Shown here: positions 10,459-21,739 of the stretch, in pieces
How positions within the stretch are numbered: the stretch's first letter is position 1
Layout: each line of letters opens with the position of its first letter
From: Monodelphis domestica
Taxonomy: Eukaryota; Chordata; Mammalia; Didelphimorphia; Didelphidae
Assembly (NCBI RefSeq): GCF_027887165.1
Contig: NC_077232.1
Span: 16,255,755 to 16,319,754 of the forward strand
DNA: 64,000 bases
Direction: 5' to 3'
Made by a program: the position numbers and the translations under genes
The notes under the pieces: model-generated
Databases searched by the model: none
What the model was told of the DNA's origin: nothing
What the model saw: the letters and a program-made list of their open reading frames with translations, nothing else

Positions 10459-13400
10459 CTGGGGAAATGAGTATCTCAAGATTATGATCAGCCTAAGAAA
10501 ATACATTAAGTGACTACTATATACAGTGTTCTAAGAGTAAAAGAGAAAAACATAATCATTTCTGACTTCAAGCATCTTGTTTTTATCACACATGTTGAAA
10601 TGCTTATTTGAAATGGAGAAAAGGTGTTGTTTTGTGATGGGTTAGACATATATCCTATATATAGTCATGATTAAACCAAGATTTGAATTAAAGCTTTGAA
10701 AGAGCCCAATTGAGGAAGGTGAATGTTCCTTGCATGGTCATGGAAAATAGGATACAGTGGGAAGACCAGCGAGAACTTCTATTCTACTTGATGGGGAAAT
10801 AATTTATTAAAAAGACTAGGGGGCAGCTGGGTAGCTCAGTGGATTGAGAGCTAGCCCTAGAGACGGGAGGTCCTAGGTTCAAATCTGGCCTCAGACACTT
10901 CCCAGCTGTGTGACCCTGGGCAAGTCACTTGACCCCCATTGCCTAGCCCTTACCTCTCTTCTGCCTTGGAGCCAATACACAGTATTGACTCCAAGATGGA
11001 AGGTAAGGGTTTAAAAAAAAAAGACTAGCAAAGAGGATTGAGAGTTAAGCTTGAAGGGCTTTAAATTTCAAGGAGCTATTGCATATCTGGAAATGTGGTC
11101 ATGTTAATTCCTCAGAAGAAAGATTCAGCCCTTCCTTCAGCCTTCCTTTTAGTTTTCTTAGTTTTAAAATCTGTCCTCATGGATGCTGAAGTTGGACACT
11201 GCATACTGGGCCATCACAAATATTAGATCTATTAAAGTCCCTGGGATATTATTCCAAAGTAGAATATGGATGCTCTTTGGGGAAGCTTTTTTTCACCTCT
11301 AGTAACTAGCAAGAGCACCATGCACATAGGAATTTAATAAATGTTTAGAGTATTGAGTCCTTTCATTTTACAGAGGAAATGAGGTACAAGAGAAGAAAAG
11401 TATTCTATCATGCAGCTAGTGAAATAGCTTTTTCTTCCTTGGATCTGCCCATTTCTGCCTCCAATTCCAGGACTTCCCTGTGCTATCATCTTGTCTCTTC
11501 AGTGGCAGTCCTACACTTACACAATGATTAATGGCAAAACATTGATAAGAGAGAGAAATAATTAGTCGAGATAATTTTTAGTAGTGTGAGGAGATGAACT
11601 TGACAATAAGGAGAACATTAACAGAGACACACAGGTATAATTCTTACCTTAACACTATGCAGGACAAGGGAGTATCATATGCCAAATGACCCAAAAGGCG
11701 ATTCCTTGGGCTATAATAGAGACGAACTCTATAGATCACATGTGTTTCATAAGACTAAAACACAGAGAAACCATTTAGATGAAAGGACTTCAAAATGGTA
11801 TTTCTTGTTCCTTTAACCTCATCTCCTCCCAAATTTGCCTTGTATTGGCTCTTCATTCTCCATAATTTACTTTGATCCTTATTCTATTATCTCATTGCCT
11901 GTTTGTCAAATAGACTAGATTTTCCCCAGCCTTAAAAAGTTTTCACTTCATTTGATAATCCCTTTCAAGATGTACTGTAGTTGTTTCTCTCATCCCTTTC
12001 ACTAGCTATAAAACCCATTGCTCCAATTTCTCATTTCCTCTTCCCTTCTCAAGACCTTGAAATTTAGCTTCTAACCCACCACTCACCAGAACGGCTTTTC
12101 TCCAAGTTTACCCATGATGAATTAGTTACCAAACACACTCACTTCCTCAGCCTTTCCTGATCACTCTAAATAATTGCCTCAGGAGACAAAATACGGTTCC
12201 CTATGTAGCTTTTCATGGCGCTGCCCTTGTCTGCTTCTTCTACTCTGCAGTTATTTTTTTCTTAATCTCCTTTGAAAGATCATCCTTATATTACTTCAGT
12301 CTAAGACTATGAATATTTATCTTCTCCTCCCTGTCCTACTAGCTCATGAGTTCAATCTTCTCAATATAACTACTCCTAGTGTCTCATTTTCCAGCTCTAA
12401 TTCCTCCTCCTGAACTATAGACCCATCCAATTGCCTTTTCCCCATCATTTCTGCATTAATACCTTATCCAATTCCACATTCCAAAATAGAATACCTCGCT
12501 TTCCCAGGAAGCCATCCTTCTCTTTAACTCCCTATTTCTGTTAAAGGTACCACCCTCTTTTAGAACATACAGATTTGAAATCTCCCTTTGCTTTTGTCCT
12601 TTCTTATACCTTCCTTTGTGCCAAATATCATTGATTTCCTTAAGACATAATCCATCAACCATCTGACCCATTTGCTCCATTATTTACATAATTATTAATG
12701 GCAATAATTGAGAGGATTTAGTCCACTCATACAACCTAATCAAGGCCCTGATTCATGCCTAGCTTAGACTGCTGCAAACTATTTCATTGTCGCCCAACTT
12801 CATTCTTCTCCTTTCACAGCTGTCCAATTGAAATTCTAGATGATAGGTCTGGCCATGGCTCTCCAATGTTCAAGGAGGTTCAATAGCTCCCTCTTCCTTT
12901 ATAGATCATGCACAAGCATTTCTCTCCTAATTTATAGATCTCTTAATGGTCGAGGATCTTTACACCAAATGGGTATAATAATACTTAAGTTTATAGTTGA
13001 TTCTTCTTCTATCTATGTTATGAACAATTCCATCCATTACCCAAAAATTACTTTTGCTGGCTGTCCCTAAGGAAGGCCTAGAAAAGTCTCCCTCTTCACA
13101 GAATCTTTGGTTTTTTTCCAAATCTCTATTGCCTTCTAGCAAAAGACCACTTGATCTCTACATCCCCCAAATATGTATATTTTTACTTATTTAATCACCC
13201 CCCAAATAAAATTTATTTAAAGGTCAGAACTATATTTTTTGCCTTTGTATCTCCAACTCCATGCCAGACATATAATAATTAGTGGCTTAATACTTGCTGA
13301 ATAAATTAATCTCAAAAAAATGAGGGAAGGTGTCCCAACTGAGAAGCCCTTTAATTCATACTATGAAAGCAATAGAATAAGTGCTTTTGGCTCTCAGGCA

Positions 13401-16400
13401 GATAAGCAGCCTCTTAAAGCAGTCATTGTCAAGACTAAGTCCTTCCAATCCTGAGGAACAATTTGCAGGTAAGGGTATTAGGAACATGGGGACTCAAAGC
13501 ATCAGGGTGAAGCTCCGATCTGGTCAGGACTGTGGGTCCAAAGCTTGACCAACAGGTTTAGTAGTTTGACTGATAGAGAGGAGCCACAATTTGAGGTTGG
13601 TAAGAGAGAGGCTGAAGAAGTGATCAAGAGCCAACTTCAGCTTTCACGTGATACTGGGCTTTCCAAATAGAGGTTCTTCCCTGAGTAATCAGTATTGTCT
13701 CTTGGGTTTATATCAGAATGGCATAGATCTGAGCTAATTCTACCACATTTCCAAATGGCTAAAATGACTGAAAATAAGAGTCCATAAAGTTTCTACTCTG
13801 GGACCTCCTTGATGCACACACAAGCACACATATGCACACACAGAGATCCTCAAGTGTGTTCAGGCAAAATACTGAAGCTCAATCAAGCTGGTGTGCAATC
13901 TTCTTACAGTTCATGTAGTTAGCTAACTTTTTTTGAGGCGTACTAAGTGGCAGGCTCTGTGCTAAGGAATACAAAGACAAAAGATAGTCAAAGAGAAGTC
14001 TATTATCTCATTTGATTTGCACAAAAAAAAAACCAACTTGCCCTATCAAACCCTGCATTTCTACTTCAGTGATATAGTAAGCAATGTCTACCTCAATTAT
14101 TTAATTTCCTTGAGGCTTAATTTCCTTAGAAAAAATATTAATTATATCTAAAATATTTCATTTATTAGATGCTATCATCCTCCCCATTTTATAGATGGGG
14201 AAACAAAGGCAGGCATAGATTCAATTACATGCCCAGGACCACAGAGAGTATCTGAGACTAAACGTAAACTCAGTTTTGTGAATTCAAGCCTGCCATTCTG
14301 TACTATATGCCATCTAGCTCAGCACCCCAACCCCAAAGCTATCTCCCTTAGCCTTTTTAGCTTTGAAAGAAGACAACCTTGTCAAGCTAAAGAAACCATC
14401 TGCCTATGGCCACAGAGTTATTCAGTAAATGCAGGACATTGTTTAATCATCTTCTTCCCAGACTGGCCTCATGGCCTTAATTACCCTACCATCCAGTAGG
14501 AAATTCAGTTTATTTTCTTCTTTACTATGTCAGTTATACATGGAAAGGAGCCGTACAGAATTGGCTATTGTGGCCACCGCTTACCTCAAACTCAATCTCA
14601 CACTCTGTTACAGGATAACATAGCTCAAACCTATCCAACGTCTCCCCGTTAACTCCACAATTGAACCCAAGCATCAGTTCTTCAGGCTCCAGAAGTACAC
14701 CATCATCAAACAGATCTTTATACACTGACACCAGGAACATGTCAAGTGTACAGGCCACTGTCACTGGGGGAAAGAGGAAAAGACTATTTGTATCTAGCAT
14801 TTATTGAACCCAGTAAGTCAAAAACCCTTATTTAGCATCTACTACATTGCTAGCCACTTATTTCTTCTAACCAATGGCTCTAAGAAGAGACCAAAGCCAA
14901 AGTAGCAGGAGTTTGCAGAGGAAAGCAAAGGGCAACCAAAGACTGGTTCACAGAAATGATGGTATCGGGTCTCCTTTACATGGCGCTACAAAGTTTTCGG
15001 TGTGTTTTATCTACATGACCTTGCTTAGTCTTAAGAACCCAGAAAGGTGGGGGCAGCTGGGTGGCTCAGTGGATTGAGAGTCAGGCCTAGAGATGGGAGG
15101 TCCTAGGTTCAAATCTGGCCTCAGATACTTCCCAGCTGGGTGACCCTGGGCAAATCACTTGACCCCCATTGCCTAGCCCTTACCACTCTTCTGCCTTGGA
15201 GCCAATACACAGTATTGACTCCAAGATGGAAGGTGAGGGTTAAAAAAAAAAAAAGAACCCAGAAAGGTAGGTGCTATTATCATGCCCATTTTCCCAGTCA
15301 TACTTTGACCCAAAGAAGGAAGAAGGTAAGCTTCCTTCCCTTTGTGAAGTAGGAAGTTAGGACTTGGGTATATAACACTGAACTGCTTCTGTGACACTCC
15401 CAGCTTTCATCCTTACTAAGGATAGCTCTATGGGGAGAAGAAATTCTTTAGAAATGAAAAATTATCTATTTTGATGGAATATTTTGTAAATTATTCCTTT
15501 TTTACTAAAGAAACTGAGCTTTAGGGAGGAAAAGTAACCCAGGTCAAAGTTCACATTGCTACTAAATCTCTCTATAAGAAAAACAGCATTAATGGGAAAC
15601 AGTGGGAAAAGAGCACAACTAGATTCAAACTGACACTCGTTCTTATCTGGGTCATTTCTATTCCATCTTAATAGAATCTCTAAGAAGGTGTGAATCATGA
15701 TTGGTAGAATTTGTTGCAATATTGCTAGTGTCGGGCACCAAGCACTTACTTCCCAAGAGAGGAAACTAAAAGTATTTGCCAAAGAGAAAACCTTTGTGAA
15801 CTGAAGCAAAGTGTTTCAGTGGCAAGACAATAATTTCCACAACATTCTACAGAAAAACAACTTAAAAGACTTTAGAATGCAAATCAATACAATGATAAGC
15901 AAGTTAAAAAGAATGAGGGTGAAATGTGCATTCACCTCCTGATAGAGAGCTGAACTTCAAATAGAGGAAGGAATATCATTTTTTGGACATGTGATGGGAA
16001 GATTTGTTTTGCTGAATTAGTTATATTGAGGGATTTTTCTTTTCTTTCATTTTTTATCATATAGTATATACTATTATATATTGGTCATATTGAGGGATTT
16101 TTCTTTTCTTTATTATATTTATTTTATTCTTCTTTTATTGTTTATTATTTATATTAGTTATTTTATTTATTATTTTATTAGTTTTCTCTTTTATTTTCTT
16201 TATTATTTTATTTCATTTATTATATTTTTCTTTTCTTTTTCTTTTATTTCTTTAATTTATGAATTTTTTTTAACCCTTACCTTCCGTCTTGGAGTCAATA
16301 CTGTGTATTGGCTCCAAGGCAGAAGAGTGGTAAGGGCTAGGCAATGGGGGTCAAGTGACTTGCCCAGGGTCACACAGCTAGGAAGTGGCTGAAGCCAGAT

Positions 16401-18538
16401 TTGAACATAGGACCTCCCATCTCTAGGGCTAGCTCTCAATCCACTGAGCTACCCAGCTGCCCCCTTAATTTATGAATTTTATTTATATAGAGGAGGTAGA
16501 GTAGAGAAGTAGGTTGTTTATTATTTGTTATTCTTTTATTTATTTATATATAAAAGGGAGACTGGTGGGAAAAACATATACTTGTCATCTAAAAAAAGAA
16601 AGAAATAGTACTTTCACGGAATGGGCAGCCAGCATTAAACAAGCCTTTATTCAATACTACTATGTGCCAGGTGTTGGCTATCTAAAGATAAAGAGGGGTT
16701 CAGGTAAGTGAAATAAATATTAGAAACATGGCCTTCTTATATCTGTTCAGGAGAAGTTGATTGGTTATATTCTAAGGAAAGAGAACATGGAGTTGGAAGG
16801 GAAGAGAACAATGGCTCTCTATCACCGTTCCTTCTGGCAAAGACTGCCCCATAAGAAATAAGTCAATTCTGAAGTCCTCATGTCTTACAGATGATTAACT
16901 TTTGTGAAGGACCAAGAAACTGGGATACGTCCCAAGAAGTTTAGAACCTGTGAAGTAGAAGAGAGTCTTGGCATTCCCCCACTCTTACCAAAAGGAGAAG
17001 TGATTTCAGCTCAGTCTTCTCTACCCTATTCCCCTGGGAAGCTTCAAGCTTCACAAGCAGCCACTTACTCAACCATCCTAATGGCCCCTACTATTCTGTT
17101 TCTACTTCCACGCCAATATATATTCCAATCCACTGGCCACTATTTAGAGGATGAATACAATGTGCTGAGAACTTCACTGGGCACAGGGGAAGGGAACTAT
17201 ATCCAAGATTCAAATCCCCTATTTTCACAGGAGTCAGAGTCTCATTGAAAATAAAACATACAGTCATATTTTAGAATCAAAGTGATATTCAAATTCAGTT
17301 TAGTGGGTACAGAGCCTTCATGAAGCCAAGATAACTTATTTAGGAAACCAGGCAAGGTAGGAAACGTAGGTTTGAATCAAAGACTAAAGTTTGGGAAATA
17401 CCAAGGTGAATAATAGTCTATACATCATTAGTGGGCAATTAGGATGTGCCCAACATTTTGACACTGGAATATAAAGTCATAAAGCAGTGTTTCTATGAAT
17501 AGGAAGAATTTGAAGGGAAAGTGGAGGAAGATAGAGAAGTTATAAAAACAATGAAATAACTCTGGGGTAAATATGGTGCTGAACAAATAGACAGACTGGG
17601 CAGAAAGCAGTGAGAAAGTAAAGGAAGAAAAAATTTCAAGGCACTAATGAGGTTATTTGACTGACTAGGTGTCAGAAAGATAAGCCTAAAGTAGGACTAC
17701 AAAGATTCAAAGAAAAATGTGAGATTATTTTTTAAACCCTTACCATCCATCTTGGAATCAATACTGTGTATTGGTTCCAAGGCAGAAGAGTGGTAAGGGC
17801 TAGGTAATGATGGTCAAGTGACTTGCTCAGGGTCACACAGCTGGGAAGTGAATGAAGCCAGTTTTGAACCTAGGACCTCCTGTCTCTAGGTGTGGCTCCC
17901 AAAGTGTGAGGTTATTGAAGAAGCTACAGAGTTCAGAAAAAGGGGCTCATTGTTAAGGAAAAGAGGGGGGGAAACCCACAAATGACCTGGCTTGAGAATT
18001 TATGTAATGGGCAAGAGGACAACCAAAGAGAATGATTCATCTAGCAACTGGAAACAATGAACTTGGCCTTAAATTAGAGAAGAGTTTGGAAATATAAACA
18101 GGGAATTCAAGTCCTATACTCTAATATATAAGCCATGAGAATCACGTGCTCAGGGATAGAATGGACCGTAGAGGATCAAGGAATAATTGGGGAGAGAAAA
18201 GCTCACATAAAGAATCTTAGTGAGCAAGAAGAGCAGAGGGCATCCTCCATCTGACTTGGCAAATTACATTCTTCCCAGTGGCTAAAAAACCAAAGGGGAG
18301 AGAATAGATTGGGAGTAGAGGAGATAATATTTTTTAAAAAAAGATATCTGCTTGTTATCTTAGTTCTACAACTCACAGAAAGCCAAGAATCACTCCTAGT
18401 TACAGTTTAACACAAAACCACTCATTTGAGGCAGAGACAAATAATGAAGACAAAATTCACTCATTTACCTCTTCTATTATGAGCCCACATGAGGTATACT
18501 AAAAGGCACAGCACTCCTAATCCCAGAAAGGTTTTCAT
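10275..18538 (-). CDS. OOSP2-like: Gene 1: OOSP/PLAC1-like secreted oocyte protein, 4 coding exons, 179 aa
   Basis: Spliced gene: exons 18538-18469, 14763-14585, 11754-11648 and 10458-10275 (70, 179, 107 and 184 nt). They join in frame with GT/AG borders to give 179 codons and a TAA stop. Residues 1-20 form a hydrophobic signal peptide (MKTFLGLGVLCLLVYL...). Residues 24-118 resemble the ZP-N-like domain of PLAC1 and human OOSP2: VxC, then EELMLG, GxxxC-type, VTEC, the ETHVIYR-LYYSP strand and PLSC. The four family cysteines are C28, C59, C78 and C115. C72 is extra, and the usual CGI motif reads CEI. Residues 119-179 are an acidic tail without a recognised domain. Family knowledge: small secreted proteins of oocyte or placenta. 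The protein is expected in the secretory pathway and outside the cell. Assignment to OOSP2 rather than another OOSP paralogue is uncertain. Confidence 0.85.
10820..11019 (+). mobile_element. Marsupial tRNA-derived SINE in intron 3 of gene 1
   Basis: Full-length copy of the same family. Target duplication AAAGACTAG (10811-10819, 11020-11028). Confidence 0.92.
11648..11754 (-). CDS. OOSP2-like: Gene 1 exon 3 (second half of domain)
   Basis: 107 nt between a TTTTAG acceptor and a GTAAGA donor, phase 0 in and phase 2 out. It encodes SYETHVIYRVRLYYSP and ends at PLSCIVLR, matching the PLAC1/OOSP2 block that carries the fourth conserved cysteine (C115). Confidence 0.87.
13925..14315 (+). repeat. 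Ancient LINE (L2-like) 3' fragment, intron 2 of gene 1
   Basis: Blocks CTAAGTGGCAGGCTCTGTGC and ATAGATGGGGAAACAAAGGC typical of old mammalian LINE/MIR tails. Counterparts are at 29515-29935 and 45935-46350. Confidence 0.6.
14585..14763 (-). CDS. OOSP2-like: Gene 1 exon 2 (first half of ZP-N-like domain)
   Basis: Bounded by a pyrimidine-rich TTTCCCCCAG acceptor and a GTAAGC donor; 179 nt, phase 1 in and phase 0 out. It encodes VTVACTLDMF through EIEFE, including EPEELMLG and PVTEC. Cysteines are C28, C59, C72 and C78; C72 (ELCYPV) is absent from copies 2 and 3, which have ELHY. Confidence 0.87.
15049..15252 (+). mobile_element. Marsupial tRNA-derived SINE in intron 1 of gene 1
   Basis: Full-length copy with a perfect 16-bp duplication AAGAACCCAGAAAGGT (15033-15048, 15253-15268), so relatively recent. 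Confidence 0.92.
16020..16260. repeat. T-rich low-complexity tract with internal duplication
   Basis: ATTGAGGGATTTTTCTTTTC occurs at about 16024 and 16090, followed by TTTATT/TTTTATT repeats into which the SINE at 16268 inserted. Confidence 0.7.
16268..16464 (-). mobile_element. Marsupial tRNA-derived SINE, antisense
   Basis: Reverse-complement copy inside a T-rich tract. Duplication TTAATTTATGAATTTT (16252-16267, 16465-16480). Confidence 0.92.
17730..17904 (-). mobile_element. Marsupial tRNA-derived SINE, antisense, 5'-truncated
   Basis: Lacks the A-box end. Duplication TGTGAGATTATT (17718-17729) / TGTGAGGTTATT (17905-17916). Confidence 0.88.
18469..18538 (-). CDS. OOSP2-like: Gene 1 exon 1 (signal peptide)
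   Basis: Seventy coding nucleotides from ATG to a GTAAATGA donor, ending in phase 1. It encodes a short basic start, a Leu/Val-rich core and a Trp-Ala near the likely cleavage site. The same 70-nt exon with the same phase occurs at 31999-32068 and 49169-49238, which fixes both the start codon and the donor. Confidence 0.85.
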
Positions 18539-18615
18539 TGTAATAAAATCTAGAGCAAGGCTGCTGACCTCAACACAAAACAAGAAGTTGGAAAGGGGGC
18601 TGATGGTTCATGGGC

Positions 18616-18622
18616 TTTTATA
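18616..18622 (-). promoter_or_regulatory. TATA box of gene 1
   Basis: TATAAAA on the minus strand, 78 bp upstream of the ATG. The motif and distance are identical in genes 2 and 3. Transcription probably starts near 18590 (inference). Confidence 0.65.
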
Positions 18623-18637
18623 CTTGCTTGGCCCACT

Positions 18638-18690
18638 CAGATGTCTTCAATAATCTCCCTCTCTGAGTTCAGGGAAATCTCAACCACCTG
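18638..18690 (-). promoter_or_regulatory. Paired E-boxes upstream of gene 1 TATA
   Basis: CAGATG at 18638-18643 and CACCTG at 18685-18690. Genes 2 and 3 have E-boxes at the same places. FIGLA binds CANNTG sites in zona pellucida promoters; binding here is inference. Confidence 0.4.
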
Positions 18691-19189
18691 GGGAATATGA
18701 AGACCTTCCCTATAAAATCAGGTGTTCAGCGTTAAAGGGCCTAGTAACAGAAATCTTCCCTTTGGCAATATCTATAGAAATGATGCTTCTTGAAGGAAGT
18801 AGACTTCCTGGGATCTTCACATTGTCTAGGATCAGACAATAGGGAACTATAAAGTATTGACACAAGTACATTTACTCTGTCTCCTATCTGGCACATGGAT
18901 GGGGAGAAGAGAGAACATGAGAATTCTTCAGAAGGAAAACATCAGATGATGTATGTGACAATTCAATTAAGTGCTAAAACTAATTACATTAACTATTTGT
19001 ACCTACTTCAAAGATTAGGGAAACTCTGATATATATTTCTTTCCAACATACCCTCTGTTATTTGTATGAGGATCATCTTAAAGTTCTCCCAAATACACTC
19101 ATATCCCAGTTCTCTAAATTTCTCAACTGCAACAACCTACTTCTCCACTCTACCTCTATATATACAATGAGGTTCATGCCTCATGAGCC

Positions 19190-19362
19190 TCAAGGCAAGT
19201 CATTTAACATCTCTTTGCCTCAGTTTCTTCATCTTTAAAGCAAGAATAATTACAACACCTACCTTCCACAGATGTCATGAGAATCAAATGAGGTAACAAT
19301 TTTGAAGTGCTTAGTATATGTGGCAAATATTTGTTGCTGTATAAATATGAGCTATTGTTTTT
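19190..19362 (+). repeat. MIR SINE fragment (unit 1)
   Basis: MIR core and tail: TTTGCCTCAGTTTCTTCATC, ATGAGAATCAAATGAG, AAGTGCTTAG. The same copy is at 34505-34660 and 51075-51232, so it predates the duplications. Confidence 0.75.
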
Positions 19363-19568
19363 TTTAATCTTTTGATAATGAATAGTGGAGAAAGTTAAAG
19401 CAGATCCATTTTGTCTAGAGTTTCTCTATCTTACCCCTGACATTGTTTTTACTAGAGACCCTGCCCTTTTGATGACCTTCCTTACTTCTGCAATCTTAAA
19501 GATAGTCTTATATGCTTGGGAAGAGTTAAAAGAGGTAACAAACCTGAAGAGCCTTTCATGCCACAGAC

Positions 19569-19909
19569 CAATGATGGTGAACCTATGGCACAGGTTCCAA
19601 ATATGGCATGCAGAGCACACTCTCTTTGGGCATGCAGCCACCCTCCCCCAAAATTTTGTTACTAGAAAAGCAAAGGGATTCAGGTGGAACTACTCCTTTC
19701 CTCCTCTCCACCATACCTGATGATATATTTTCACATCACCCAACCCTCTACCCAGGAGCCCAATGGGAGTGCTTTCTCGATTTCCTGTGTGGGGTAAAGA
19801 GGGAGACAGTGCACTCCTGGTACTTGTAGCAGGGAGGGGCACAGCACCTGGTCTGGGAGGTCATGTGGGGATGGACCCTGGCACTCCTCTAAAAGGTTCA
19901 CCATCACTG
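19569..19909 (+). mobile_element. Non-autonomous hAT DNA transposon, 341 bp
   Basis: Terminal inverted repeats CAATGATGGTGAACC / GGTTCACCATCACTG. It is flanked by an 8-bp duplication with two mismatches (CCACAGAC 19561-19568, CTATAGAC 19910-19917), as for hAT elements. There is no transposase. Same family as 62539-63052. Confidence 0.75.
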
Positions 19910-20394
19910 CTATAGACTGTAAGAGTGAAAATTATGAGACTGACCTCAAATTAATAATTTTATTAAATCAAAAGTAATAGGGAAAAAGATGGAAAATGGG
20001 AGAGAGATATAAAAGGTACTTTCCTTATTGGCTCCATTTAGCTTGCTATCTTACTGCTACCATTAAGGGCTCCCTAGATACTCTCACGGGCAAATTGAGT
20101 CAGCACAAAACAGGAAAGGGAAAAGAGGAAATCTATTCCTGCCTCTGTTTATCCAACCTATTCTCTGGTCACCAATTTTCACACGTGATGTCTTGGGATA
20201 CAACTATGATTTTCTATTTTGCATGCACTTCCCAGGGGGGGGCAGTCCAAGGGGCATTGCAGGGAAGATCACCCTGTCCCCTATCTCCAGATATTAAAGT
20301 TTGTAAGGTTTCAAACATCCATCAAGTGCAAGATGTAACATTGAAGTTCTTCAGTCCAATATATGATTCATCTTCTAAAACCCAGAAAGGGAGG

Positions 20395-20790
20395 GAGAGT
20401 TGTTATTTGTCCTTGATTTTCAAAGAGGACCAGTAACATCATGGAATAATGTCTTCACTTATACAGAAATTGGATTTAAATGAAAGAGATGAAAAATTTT
20501 TCAGACTCACTTTCTCTTCCAGTCATCAAAGTCCACTGCCAAGACAAAAGTCAAGATGATTGGTGATGTCCTGGGATGCTTTGGATAACTGGTATTTTCA
20601 ATGTCTAGCCAATCTCTAAGTGTTCTAACATGCCTGATTCAATCACTTTCATGGATGCTGAAACAAATCATTCTCATCTGCCCATTCAGCCAGGGAGAAG
20701 TCTTCATATGCTTGGGGTAGACACATCCCCTAACTCACCCGTGCAGTTGTGGCATTTTGGTTGTCTTCAGTTTGGTGTAATCAGTGAACT
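20395..20790 (+). repeat. Marsupial interspersed repeat in unit 1 spacer
   Basis: Starts near TTGTCCTTGATTTTCAAAGA and is shared with 35880-36430 and 52975-53560. Probably an old LINE/SINE; family not certain. Its presence in three spacers makes it ancestral to the array. Confidence 0.5.
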
Positions 20791-21380
20791 ACTGTTGATT
20801 AAGCACCTGTTGCACCATACAACAATCACTGTACTAAGCTCTGGGGTTACAAAAGAAGCCAAAAGGCAGCCCCTGCTCTCAAGGATCTCATAGTTTAATG
20901 GAAGAGATGATATGGAATGAATTATGTACAATAATATGTGTGTATACAAGATAGATTATGAGTATTCTGAAAAAGAAGCTGCTAAGATTAAAAGGACTGG
21001 GAAAGATTTTCATACAGAGCTTAAAATTTTATCAGAGACTTGAAGGAAGCAGAAAGCTCAGAAGTAAAAGGAAGATGCTGAGGATTCTAGGCATGAAGGG
21101 GAAGCTAGTGAAAATGTTCTGAGATGGAGCACAGAGTAACATGGGTGAAGTAGAGCAAGGAGGCCAGTGTCACTGAATCACAGAGTGTAGGGATGGACGT
21201 GTAAAAAGACTGGAAAGGTAAAAAGAGGTTACTAAAGTGTCTCAAAGCCAAAGAGGAATTACTATTTGATTCTGTAGATAATAGTGAGCCACTGCACTTG
21301 ACTGATTTGGTGGCAAGGAAATAAGAGTGACATGGTTAGATATGCACTTTAGGAAGATCAATTTGAAAGCTGAGTAGACA
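20791..21380 (+). repeat. Ancient LINE-like repeat, unit 1 spacer
   Basis: Blocks GATTAAGCACCTG, CTGTACTAAGCTCTGGGG, AGGAGGCCAGTGTCACTG and TTTAGGAAGATCA, as in an old mammalian LINE-type repeat. Counterpart at 54232-54770; missing from unit 2. Confidence 0.5.
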
Positions 21381-21739
21381 ATGAATTTCTAATTCCTTTC
21401 TTAAAGACTTTTCCAACCCTCTCTCTTTTTGTTTTGGTCTCCCATGGCTCCTGCTCCACTACTATCTCTAGTATGGAATTGGCTTCATTTCTATGAATAA
21501 AACAAAACCTTTTGAGTCTGAGATCCACTTTTCCCTTCTCTACATTGAAGAACTTCTTGACATTGTCACTCAATCTTTCTTTATACAAATCTCTAATGGA
21601 CTTGGATCTTCTCTTCACCAAGGTCAAGATTTCTTCTTGATTCCTCCCTCTTTGCTCTTCTCTAAACAATTCCTCTCTTCTTCCTCCACCATTTTCCACT
21701 AATACATTCAACATTAATTCACACCCAAAATGGCACATT

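Noticed and set aside
16904-17248. 114-codon open frame on the plus strand in intron 1 of gene 1
   Set aside because: No recognisable domain, no splice or promoter context, antisense to the gene, and not kept open in the homologous intron of units 2 and 3.
19385-20436. Overlapping open frames of 111-146 codons
   Set aside because: They cross a non-autonomous hAT element and an interspersed repeat; no domain and no coding constraint visible.
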